This document shows, in pieces, positions 8,753-17,960 of a stretch of DNA of 40,984 bases. Numbering within the stretch: position 1 is the stretch's first letter; every line of letters begins with the position of its first letter. The notes beneath the pieces were generated by a model, which saw nothing but the letters and a program-made list of their open reading frames with translations, was not told where the DNA came from and searched no databases. The stretch is taken from positions 135,295-176,278 of the forward strand of contig NW_013657642.1 of NCBI RefSeq assembly GCF_000142905.1. The letters run 5' to 3'. The stretch is from Thecamonas trahens ATCC 50062 (Eukaryota; Apusozoa; Apusomonadida; Apusomonadidae). Both the position numbers and the translations under genes were made by a program.

Positions 8753-10698
8753 ATGTCAGACTCGTTCTTCTCCGAGTCGGACGACGCCGCCCATGGCCGG
8801 CCGGCCTCGGGCGGGTCGTCGGACGACTTTCTATCCTTCTCGGACAGCGACGCTGAAGGTGCGGCTGCCGTGAGCGGCAGCCACGACCCGGCTGCTGCCG
8901 CGCTCGCCGCCCGCCTCAAGGCCATGCATGCTGCTGCAGAGGCGACACTCGCAGAGTCGTTGCAAGCCCAGCTGGAGACCGCGCTTGCCGACGCCGCCGC
9001 CGCACGGGCTGATGCCGTCGCCGCCGCCGCCGCCGCTGCGGCGGCACGAGCCGATGCTGACGCGCTGCGCGCCCGGCTCGACGAGGTGGAGGCTTCGCAG
9101 GACTCGGGCGAGGCACTTGCTGCCACACAGGCCCGGATCGAAGCGCTGACTGCAAATGTGGCCAAGCTCAAGGCCGACGCGGCGGATGCGGCCCGCAACG
9201 AGCGCATGGTCAAGTCCAACACCCACGCCACGATCTCGGCGCTGGAGAAGAAGCACGCGCTTGCTGCGTCCAAGTGGGAGGCTGAGCGCGCAAAGCTCGA
9301 GTCGGAGCTGCTCGAGGCCAACACGTCTTGCAATGCGCTGTCCGATGACCTCGCCCGTGCCACCTCGCATGCTGAGATCGTCGAGGCCGACCTCAACGCC
9401 GCCAAGGCCGAGATTGCCGACCTTGTGGCCCAGCTTGATGCTGCCGACAACGCCGCCGCTCCCGATTCCGGGCCTGATGATGCCGAGGCTGCTGCTGACA
9501 CGCCGACGGCCGACGTGCCGCTCGCCAAGGTCGCCAACCTGCTCTCGGACCTCAACGTGCTCTCGTCCGAGTCGGATTCCGACGGCGACGTGGAACCGCA
9601 TGTGTCGCAGCCTGACACGCCGTCGCGGCCGCGGCGGGCCAACGAGCCGCTCCCCGAGGAGCCGGCTGTCCTGGACCCTGAGACCAAGCACCAGCTCGCC
9701 GACAAGCTCGCCGACGTCGAGGCATCGATCGCCAAGCAACTCAAGGTCATCGATGGGGTCTCGATGGTCCGCAGCTCGTTCCCCAAGGGCACAGAGTCGC
9801 GGAGCCGCGCCGACGAGCAGTACACGTCGCTGGTATGGGATCTTGAGGCTCTCGAGACACAGCGAAACATCCTTGAGACACAGCTCAAGCTTCCGGTCAC
9901 GCCCAAGATCATTCTCGGCAAGCGCAAGAAGAAGCGGCGGGCGCGCTCGGACACCATTCTGCGCAAGATCTCGCGTCGGCCGGCAACCGCCGAGGGCCCC
10001 AAGTTTGCTCTGCTTGACGAGCTGGACTCGGACGCGCTCACCGAGCGGCTGCGCAAGGTCACCAAGTCGCTCAAGTCCAAGCGCGAGGAAAAGGCCGCGC
10101 TCCACACGTTCCTCAAGCCGGACTCGCCGTTCAAGTACGAGTCCGGCTCGGCGCCGCATACCAACCTCGTCCAGCAGATCGCTGAGGCTGACGACGAGAT
10201 TGCGGCGCTCAGTGAGCTCCACGCCGAGATTGTCTCACGCCTCGGCCTCACCGAGGCCGACGTGGACGAACTCGAGCTCAAGCACGAGCTTGACGACATC
10301 CGGTCTGCCATCGACAAGCAGCTTGCGACTCGCGAGTCGCTCGCCGCACAAGCCTCCGCTTCAGCAGCGTCCGACTCGCGGGCTGCCGTCTCGCTCCAAC
10401 TCCAAAGCTCGGCGTGCGAGGACGAGCTGAGCAAGCTCTTGCACGCGAGGACGAGCTCTGCTCGTCCCTCGGCCTGGCCAACGAGCGTGCGCCGCGCTAT
10501 GATCCGAGCGCATACACCGACGTCCTCGTTGCTGTCTACGAGTACAAGGCGCGCAACTCGTCTGAGCTCTCGTTTTCAGACGGCGACCGCCTTGGACTAC
10601 TTGAGGACTACAACGACGGCTGGTCGATGTGTGTTAAGCTCGAGACGAACGAGACCGGGCTGGTCCCGTCTGCCTATGCCGAGCCCGAGAACGAGTGA
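8753..10698 (+). CDS. Coiled-coil protein with HR1-like region and C-terminal SH3 domain (one frame break)
   Basis: Probably a cytoplasmic scaffold or Rho-family effector. From the ATG at 8753: an acidic, Ser-rich head (MSDSFFSESDD), then a long Ala/Glu/Leu coiled coil (about residues 40-235), then about 312-385 resembling an HR1 repeat (ASIAKQLKVIDGVSMVR, then a helix ending ILETQLKL). A second helical pair lies at about 425-505, and an SH3 domain is encoded at 10513-10690 (VAVYEYKA, ELSFSDGDRLGLL, ETGLVPSAY). The frame changes by one base between about 10436 and 10450; one extra base gives a continuous protein of about 648 aa. HR1 plus SH3 recalls TOCA/CIP4 proteins, but no F-BAR domain is seen. 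HR1 is inferred from a short pattern; SH3 is clear. It converges on the CEMIP-like gene with 48 bp between stops. Confidence 0.85.
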
Positions 10699-10746
10699 GC
10701 CAACTTTGTGACGAATTGAACTAAAAACTTGTTTTCACTGCGATGT

Positions 10747-11802
10747 CTACCAGTGCGGCTTGGGCTTGGGCTTGGGCTTGGGCATGGGCTTGGGCGCGGT
10801 CCGCGGCGCTGCGCCGCCAAACGAGGGCTTGGGCCTGGGCGGGGGCGGTGTGCGGGCAAGCGCGGGATGCGCCGCAGGCTTCTCGTACGGCTCGACGTAG
10901 TTGTACGGGAAGACGCCACGGGCGCCGGACGACTTGGAGCCAAGCGCCCAGCCGTCGTCGTGGATGACGTGGACCGAGATGACGTCGCCTTTGGAGAACG
11001 ACATCTCGTCGACGTTGGAACCGGAAAAGGCGTACTTGGCCTGGACCGTCTCAACAACCTGACCGGCGTCGGGCGCAGACGGCATGACGGATCCGAACGA
11101 CGGCGGGCCGAACGATGACGGCACGCCGGCGTACTCGCTCTGCAGCGAGACGAACGACTTGGGCTCGGCCGAAGTGTAGTTGCTGGCAAAGGCGGCCATG
11201 TCAAAGTCAGACGACGACGAGCGCTTCTTGGCCACGAGAACGGCAATGATAATGACGACGACAATCAATACTCCGCCACCGGCTGCGCCGTAGATCCACA
11301 CCGGGGTGCCGGATGAGGCCTGTGGCGCGCCACTGCCCGCGCCGGTCACCTGGGTGTTGTCGGCGTCACCTTCGGCCATCGCCACGCTCACCGATGTCTC
11401 CTTGTCGGCGCGAATGGTGACGTAGTACCGAGTTCGCGACGTGGCGTCGGTGATGACGACAGACGCGCGCGCACCGGGCGTGCTAGATGCCGCCAGCCGC
11501 TCCGACGACGATGGCGAGTAGCCGACAACCAGCGTGAGCGTTGCGGATGCTGACGCGGGTGTCGCCGAAATGGACAAAGTCTGCCCCTGCGCCGCCGCCT
11601 GCAGAAGCGCCCGCGCCCTGCCGGCATCGTCACGCGACGACGCTGGCACGCGGATTTCCACAAACACGGGCGAGTCGAGCGACGCCAAGGCATCGACGTT
11701 CACGCCACCAGCCTCCCACGTCAGGATCTCCACCGACTTGGCCACACACTGTGTCCTGTCCGGTATAGGCACCTTGCCAAAGCCGCATGAGGACACGGGC
11801 GC

Positions 11803-11849
<47 letters not shown>

Positions 11850-14800
11850 CGGGGGTTGGGGCGGGGGTGGGCGGTGATGGAGGCGATCCAGGAGCTGGAG
11901 TTGGAGCCGGGGTGGGAGCCGGGGTGGGAGCCGGGGTGGGAGCTGGAGTCGGAGCTGGAGTTGGAGCTGGAGTTGGAGCCGGAGTCGGAGCCGGAGTCGG
12001 AGCCGGAGTCGGAGCCGGAGTCGGAGCCGGAGTCGGAGCCGGAGTCGGAGCCGGAGTCGGAGCCGGAGTCGGAGCCGGAGTCGGAGCCGGAGTCGGAGCC
12101 GGAGTCGGAGCCGGAGTGGGCCCGGTGCACTCGTTCGACAGGACGTAGATCGACTTGGAAGAGCCCGAGAGCGGATCCGAGGTAGAGGAGATAAATCGAA
12201 TGTCGTCAAAGTAGAACGAGTGCGAGGCCGCGCCGCCGAGCTCGTTGACGCAGATCTTGACGCCGGCAATCTGCTGGCCGCCAGCGGTGCCGAGCTCGGC
12301 GAGCGGGATGCGAACTCGCGAGTAGCCGGCAGCGTCGACGACATACTTGTCGACGTGGTCGGCGCGGACGTCAACAGTGTTGATGTCCGAGCCGGAAGCG
12401 TCGACAATACGGACCTTAAGGGTCGAGGGCGTCGGATTCGAGTCTGCGCGCTTGGCGTAGAACTGGAAGTTGGTCACACTGCCTGGCAGGGAAAGGACCG
12501 AAGGGTAGCGGGCCTGAAGGCACGACCACTCCGAGTAGCGCTGGTAGAGGACCGACGAGCCGCAAAAGACATCGCCGCCGCCGGTCGAGGCAAAGTCCTT
12601 CTCGGCGTTGTAGTCGCCCCACGACCAATCGGAGAAGCCCGACTCGAGCGCACCGTTGGCATAGACCAGGAGTGAGGTGCCTCCGGGCGCGCATGGGTCG
12701 GCCGGTGATGGAATGGCCTCGGGCGGAGAGCAGCTGGCGTCCTTGCAGCCGACACGGCCCGAGATCTCGCCGCCGGGCGAGGCAGAGGTGTGGATGTTGA
12801 CGTACCACTCACCAGCCCAGAGCTGCTCGTGCTCGGCCCAGGAGAGGGTGCGGCCACCGCGGACGGGTGCGAAGACGGTGTTGAAGCCAAAGGCGATGCC
12901 GCCGGTGGTGCGATGCATGTGCATGGCGGTCGGAGCGTCGTTGAGCGTGGACACAATGTTCCACGCCAGCCAGCGGGTGTTCGGGTTGTACTGCAGCATG
13001 GCCTTGCCGGTGGCGGACGAGCCCGTCCCGGCCTGGCAGCCCTGCAGGACGGCCTCGTAGGCATCGGTCGGATCGGCAAGCGCCGACGGAATCGAAACCG
13101 TGCCGGCGTTGCAGTTGGCGCCGCACCCGGCGACGACGTTGAGTCGACCGGTAAAGTCCTCGGGCGTGGTAAAGCCAAAGGTGTCGATGTCGTCGAGATC
13201 GGTCTGGACGACATAGAGGTAGAGCCACTTGCCGGCGGCATCGTAGTACCAGGGGTTGTCGTACGAGAGAGTGTCCCGCGACGAGGCGGCCGGTTTGGGA
13301 GCGTTGTCCCACGAGTTGGTGACGGTAAAGGTGGTCGACGGGTACGGCAGCGCGATGACCATCCACTCGTTGAGGTACGAGTGGTGGAGGATGGCCTCCC
13401 ACTCGGGCGGAGTGGGGTGCGGAAAAGTGAGCGCGTAGGCGGCGTACGGGGCGGCGTTGAACTTGCACTGGTCCCGAACCGGATCGTTCGAGTCCTCGCA
13501 GGTGGTAGTCGAAGAGGCACCCGAGCCGAGGGCGTGCCAGGTGGCGCGGACAAAGTCGTCGTTGGTCACGGAGGTGCCAAAGTTGGAGCCGCCGGTGTTC
13601 CGGTTCCGCATGCGGAGGGTGGTGAAGCCGGCAAAGAACGGCGGGCAGACAAACTGCGACTGATCATCGCCCCACTCGGGATGCTCGACGCAGCCCGAGG
13701 GCGCGTTGGCGAGGAGAACCGGGTCGCCCGAGACGACCCAACCGCCAACGACGCCGGTCAACGAGCCGTCGACATCCTGGAACGCTGAGCGCTTGGGGTT
13801 CTCCTTGATGTCAGGCCCGCAAAAGCGAATAAAGACGGCGTTGGCGTTGTTGAGTGTCACGCCCTCGATCTTGTTGGCGGCGGCGTGGAGGTTGCGCGCG
13901 CAGTCGAGCTGACCGATGGCGCCGGCCTTGAGGTACAAAGTCGAGACGTAGTCGGTAAATGTAGCCGAGCGCAAGTACTGGGGACCATCGTTGTCGTAGG
14001 CCTCAAAGCCGACGGTGCGGCAGCCGTCGCACCATGGCTGCGGCAGAGTGCGGCCGGCGGCGTTCTCGCGCGAGTTGCGCGGAGTGCCGACGTTGGCTGT
14101 GGCGCCGATGGCAGTCAGGCCTTCGACGAGGTTGTAGCCGCCAACGAGGTTGACGCCCGCGCGGTTGTCGACGACGATCGAGTTGAGGACGTGGTGCTTG
14201 TTACCGCGGGTCCAAATACCGGTCCGGGTGTTCTTGAAGGCCACGGTGTTGGTGATCTGCGAGATGACGACGTCCTTGACCGAGTACCAGCTGGAGTCGT
14301 ACGGGCCGTTGCGCGGCTTGTACGAGAAGAGCTCCGAGGTGCCGTCGGGGCGCGGGCCCTCGTCGAGCATAAGGCCGGTCTCGCACGAGTGGACGACGTT
14401 GCCGTCGCAGAGACCCATGGGAGTCTGGCGCGGGTAGACCTGCGATGAGGCGTAGGCGGCCTCGGAGAGGCCGGTCGGGCGCTCGGGCAGCGAGTACCAG
14501 ATGCCCATGGTGCAGGCTGCTGCGTGGTTGTTGGTCACCACGTTGTTCGGGTTCGGCAGCCAGAAGCCCGACGGCTCGGAATCGGTGGGGATGAGCGAGC
14601 CGGGGCGAGCGAGGACCGCAAGGTTGTGGTTGAACACGTTGTCGGTCTCGGGCCCATCCTCGAGGAAGAAGCAGTGACCGATAGTGTCGTAGCCGACGTT
14701 GTTGTCGACGATGAGGCCTTGGGTGTCATGACCGACGACGCAGCGCTGGTAGCAAGAGTGAATGGCCGAGTCGCGGACGTACATGTCTTGGCCGACAACG

Positions 14801-15651
14801 TTGTGGGTTTGGTGGTAGTGGACCGGATAGCGGCCGAGGACGCCCTTTTGGCCCATCCGGGTAAACTCGATAGCGGTGAAGCGGACAGTGGCCTCGCGGT
14901 GGATGATGTGCCCGCCAAACTCGGAGGCGACCGACGCGGCATCGCCCTGGACCTTGACGTTGCGGGTGAGGAGGCCGACTTCGGCGACTTCGTGGCCGGC
15001 ACCGTAGTGCATAAAGGCGAGCGACTCGGCAACGTTGATCGTCCGCCCGCCGTTGGTCACCGAGACCACGGTGAGGACCTCGTTCTGGTCGCGGTAAAAG
15101 TCGGTGGTGGCCACAAAGATCTTGTCGCCGGCCTGCCAGTTGACGGCGTCCACCACCGGGAGCGCCGTCGCGCCGGGGTTGACCGTCGCCGAGAGCATGG
15201 TCCAAGTGTGCGACGGCGAGACGCCGTGCAGCTCGAACCGCCCACCCGAGTGGGTGGCAATGCCCTTGGCACCAAAGCCACCACCGATGAGATCGGCTGT
15301 CGTGTAGCTGCCGGTGAGCGTGATGGTGACATCAGCAGTGAGCCGGCAGTCGGGCGCGCCGCCGAGCAGCGTGCCTCCGGACTCGATCGAGATGTGCCCG
15401 ACCGTCAGGGTGAGCACCGAGTTGTCGATGACAAGCGTCGCGCCTGATGGGACTGTGATCGAGTTGAGCGTGACCGAGGTGTCGAGCAGAAGCGTGCCCG
15501 ACGGAATGGTCACGTCCTGTCCGCCTGGCGGCGGTGTCGACGACCAGCGGTTAGCCACACCCGCATGCGGGCACGCGGCACGCGCCGTCCCGACCAGCGC
15601 CAGCAACGCGACAAGCGCAAGGGCTGGAGCAAGCACAGCATGAGCCCACAT
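10747..15651 (-). CDS. CEMIP/TMEM2-like G8-domain surface protein with CHRD domain, TPAP stalk, one TM helix and cytoplasmic SH3 (1634 aa)
   Basis: A type I membrane protein with a large ectodomain. Order: signal peptide (1-25, ending GTARA); G8-type beta region (about 30-160); beta-helix core of the CEMIP/TMEM2 hyaluronan-degrading family (about 260-700), with [21 protein letters not shown] and [11 protein letters not shown]; a CHRD-like domain (about 838-971; [31 protein letters not shown]); a jelly-roll-like region ending FYFDDIRFI; a TPAP-repeat stalk (about 1177-1285); an unassigned domain (1290-1440); a membrane helix (about 1451-1477) followed by KKR; an SH3 domain (about 1533-1590; [30 protein letters not shown]); and a tail of PPPPRPKP and KPKP repeats. 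CEMIP-type activity on hyaluronan is known in animals; the substrate here is unknown. It is a single exon with no frame break. Confidence 0.9.
11797..12123 (-). repeat. 12-nt tandem repeat encoding a TPAP stalk
   Basis: Tandem copies of a 12-nt unit (GGAGCCGGAGTC on the plus strand) encode Thr-Pro-Ala-Pro on the minus strand. The central block, about 11976-12116, is nearly perfect. The flanks are diverged (GGAGCTGGAGTT; GGGGTC giving Thr-Pro). The near-identity of central copies suggests recent expansion and likely length variation. It forms a rigid extracellular spacer in the CEMIP-like protein. Confidence 0.9.
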
Positions 15652-16068
15652 TCTCGTCGCTACAGGAGTCGGTGTAAGATGTGAGACAAGGATGAGTAGG
15701 AGTGGTGCTGGCAGTGCTGGCAGTGCTGGCGGCGGCGGTAGTGCTGGTGCTTGTGCTGGCTATCATAGAAGGTGGTAAGGGGCGTACCTTTTTTCGGGGA
15801 GGGGAAGCGAGAGAAGAATGTGGGAAACGAGCGGCAAAAAAAACCAATGCGGATGCGTGCGCGCCCATCGGGGCGCCAGAGCTTCCTCGAGTTGTGTCGA
15901 GCACAAGCCGCCTGCGTGGACACACCTGGATACAACTACCTCGGCGGGCGCCGCAGTACCATCATCGCATGTGCGTCCGTCGAGTCCAAGACGCTCGACC
16001 TCGAGTGCGCTTGTTTAAGGGGTTCTGGGTGCCGCATACTCGGACAGACCGCGGAAACACGCTGGTGG
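15652..16068. other. Upstream region of the CEMIP-like gene
   Basis: 417 bp between the CEMIP-like start and the stop codon of the aminotransferase, both on the minus strand. 15708-15762 has repeated GTGCTGGCA/GCGGCG words, and an A-rich stretch lies near 15833-15845. The 50 bases next to the start are pyrimidine-rich on the coding strand. No gene is seen. Confidence 0.5.
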
Positions 16069-17532
16069 CTAGAGCTTGGACTTGAGATACGAGCCCGAGG
16101 AGCCGATGGCGTAGGGCGCCTCTGCAGCAGTGGCAAGCTTGACGGCGCGGACGACGTCGGCGACGACGGCGGTGGGGAGGTGCTGCGAGATGGGGAGGTA
16201 GACCATGTCGGAGAGGATGGCGGTGGCGTTGACCGGCTGCAGGAGGCGGGCGCGGTCGGGGCTGGCCGAGGCGATGGCGGGCGGGACTGGGACCGGGTCC
16301 ATTTGCGATGCGCCCTTGGTGGCGTCGATGCCAATGGCGCGGAGGGCGGCGATGACCTTGGGTGGGTCGTGGGCCATGATGGGGAAGAGCCAGTACGAGT
16401 GGACGCGAGTGGCGGCGCCGGGAACGACGACAGTGTCGGGCAGAGCGGCGCGGACCCACTCGCAGACGGCCATGCGGGCTGCAAGCGCATCGTCGGCGAG
16501 CGAAGGGGCGCGGAGGCGATGGAGGAGCAGGGCGAGCAGCGGCGCCGAGGCCCGGTGGTGGATCTGGTCGAAAAAGGCATCGCCAGGAAAGCCGCGGATC
16601 ATGCCAGTGATGAGCTCGTCGAGCGACGTGCCGAGCGAGTCCGCGACCGAGGCCACCAGCGAGAGGACCGCCGGGTGCGAGACACCGTAGCGAAGAGCAA
16701 AGTACTTGGCGAGCTTGCTCACAAAGACGCTCCGCGAACGGATGGGGAGCGCGTTGCGCTCGGCACGCATTCGGGCTGGCACCTGGCCAAGCTCGGCCAC
16801 CCGCTCCGCGTCCTGCGCAAACGAGACCATGGCACCGCCAAACGCGGTCGCCCGCTTGATCGAGCCAAAGGAGAAGAGCGAGACGTGGGCGTGTGGCGAA
16901 CCAGCATAGCGCGCGATGCCGGTGAACGCCTGCGCTGCGTCCTCGACGAGCAGCACGTCGTGCTTCCGCGCCACTTTGACATACGGCTCGAGCGAGTACC
17001 GCGAGCCAAAGACGTATGCCATGATGAATACCGTCGGCTTGGCGAGAGCAGCGGGCGGGCGGGAGGCGAGCGCAGCGTCGAGCAGATCGACCCGCGGCGC
17101 AAGAGTGTCGACATCGACGTCGATCGGGACCGGAACGAGGTCGTAGTGCTCGACAACCCGCACAACGTCGTGGATGGTGGCTGCCGAGAGATAGACCTCG
17201 GAGCCGGGCGGGAGCGCGAGGGCGCGGAGCAGCAGCGAGAGGCTCGTCCGGACCGAGAGGGCGACCATGGTCGACGGCGGCTCCGCAGCAGCCGTCTCAT
17301 CAGCAAGTACCTCCTTCCGCGGCCAGGCGGCTTCGACCTCGGCCGCCGTCGTCTCGTAGCTCAGACACGGGTTCGCCGCCGCCTTGGCGCCCACCACAAA
17401 GTCGCTCAGCGCGATGTGGAGGACCTTGCGGACGTACAGTGGCGCGTTGAGCGTCCACGGCTCCGGCACGTCGCCGGGCGGCTCGGGCGCATCAGCCCCG
17501 TCCAGTGCGCGTCCCGGGAGGTTGTGAGACAT
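16069..17532 (-). CDS. DegT/DnrJ/EryC1-type PLP-dependent aminotransferase (487 aa)
   Basis: This family transfers amino groups to keto-sugars or acts on related substrates, using pyridoxal phosphate. Visible signs: VEDAAQAFTG (196-205), matching the family EDAAQ motif that contacts PLP; SLFSFGSIKRATAFGGAMVSF (218-238) with Lys226 as the expected Schiff-base lysine followed by GGA; and an SAATIHDVV segment corresponding to the fold's cofactor-phosphate region. The C-terminal half ends VYLPISQHLP, typical of the family's LP.Y/LP.S region. It is longer than usual bacterial members (about 370-400 aa) because of about 85 extra N-terminal residues. No signal peptide is seen. The start at 17532 (MSHNLPG) follows a CT-rich leader. 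The substrate cannot be read from the sequence. The family is mainly prokaryotic, so lateral acquisition is plausible, but base composition does not differ visibly from neighbours. Confidence 0.85.
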   Translation of the reverse strand: MSHNLPGRALDGADAPEPPGDVPEPWTLNAPLYVRKVLHIALSDFVVGAKAAANPCLSYETTAAEVEAAWPRKEVLADETAAAEPPSTMVALSVRTSLSLLLRALALPPGSEVYLSAATIHDVVRVVEHYDLVPVPIDVDVDTLAPRVDLLDAALASRPPAALAKPTVFIMAYVFGSRYSLEPYVKVARKHDVLLVEDAAQAFTGIARYAGSPHAHVSLFSFGSIKRATAFGGAMVSFAQDAERVAELGQVPARMRAERNALPIRSRSVFVSKLAKYFALRYGVSHPAVLSLVASVADSLGTSLDELITGMIRGFPGDAFFDQIHHRASAPLLALLLHRLRAPSLADDALAARMAVCEWVRAALPDTVVVPGAATRVHSYWLFPIMAHDPPKVIAALRAIGIDATKGASQMDPVPVPPAIASASPDRARLLQPVNATAILSDMVYLPISQHLPTAVVADVVRAVKLATAAEAPYAIGSSGSYLKSKL

Positions 17533-17960
17533 GTGCGTGGGAGAGAGTAGCAGGGAGGGATGGAGGCTCGAGCTCGAGGTGAAGTGGGTGAGGTAGGATG
17601 AGTTTGTGGTACCTGGTCCGGCAGCTGGCAACGTCGCCACGTGGCTGGCGACATGCACCGGAAGCTGTTCGCTTTTTGTACCCTTTTTGCATTCCACCCG
17701 CGTTCGTTTTGTTCAAACCCCCCCGCCCGCCCTGCCCGCCCCCTCAGCCGGCCGGCCGGCCAGGCCAGCCTTTCCGTTGGTTGCAACATGCTGGCAGCAA
17801 TGGAAAAAAGTAGGTTGGTACAGAAAAAAAGGGAGCCAACGAAGAAAACCGAATGACCATCATGCCTTCGCCACACACACCCCCCAACTTCACACCTGCA
17901 CACAGACACACAAGCACGCTCACAAACACGCACACAGACACGCAACCACACCTCGCAAGT
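17533..17960. other. Divergent promoter region, aminotransferase (-) and VIT-VWA gene (+)
   Basis: 428 bp without a gene. 17720-17765 is C-rich with GGCCGGCCGGCC. 17868-17955 is a CA-rich stretch that runs almost to the VIT-VWA ATG and contains very few G. Confidence 0.55.

Noticed and set aside
8632-10434. 600-codon minus-strand frame opposite the coiled-coil gene
   Set aside because: Ser/Ala/Arg-rich shadow of the Ala/Asp/Glu-rich coiled coil; the sense frame has an SH3 continuation and heptad-like structure.
11534-12148. Gly/Val/Ala-repeat and Ser/Asp-repeat proteins in other frames of the 12-nt array
   Set aside because: A 12-nt repeat without stop codons is open in several frames. Only the TPAP frame lies inside the conserved CEMIP-like protein.
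15772-17550. 592-codon plus-strand frame opposite the aminotransferase
   Set aside because: Antisense shadow; the minus strand has the PLP-binding motifs.
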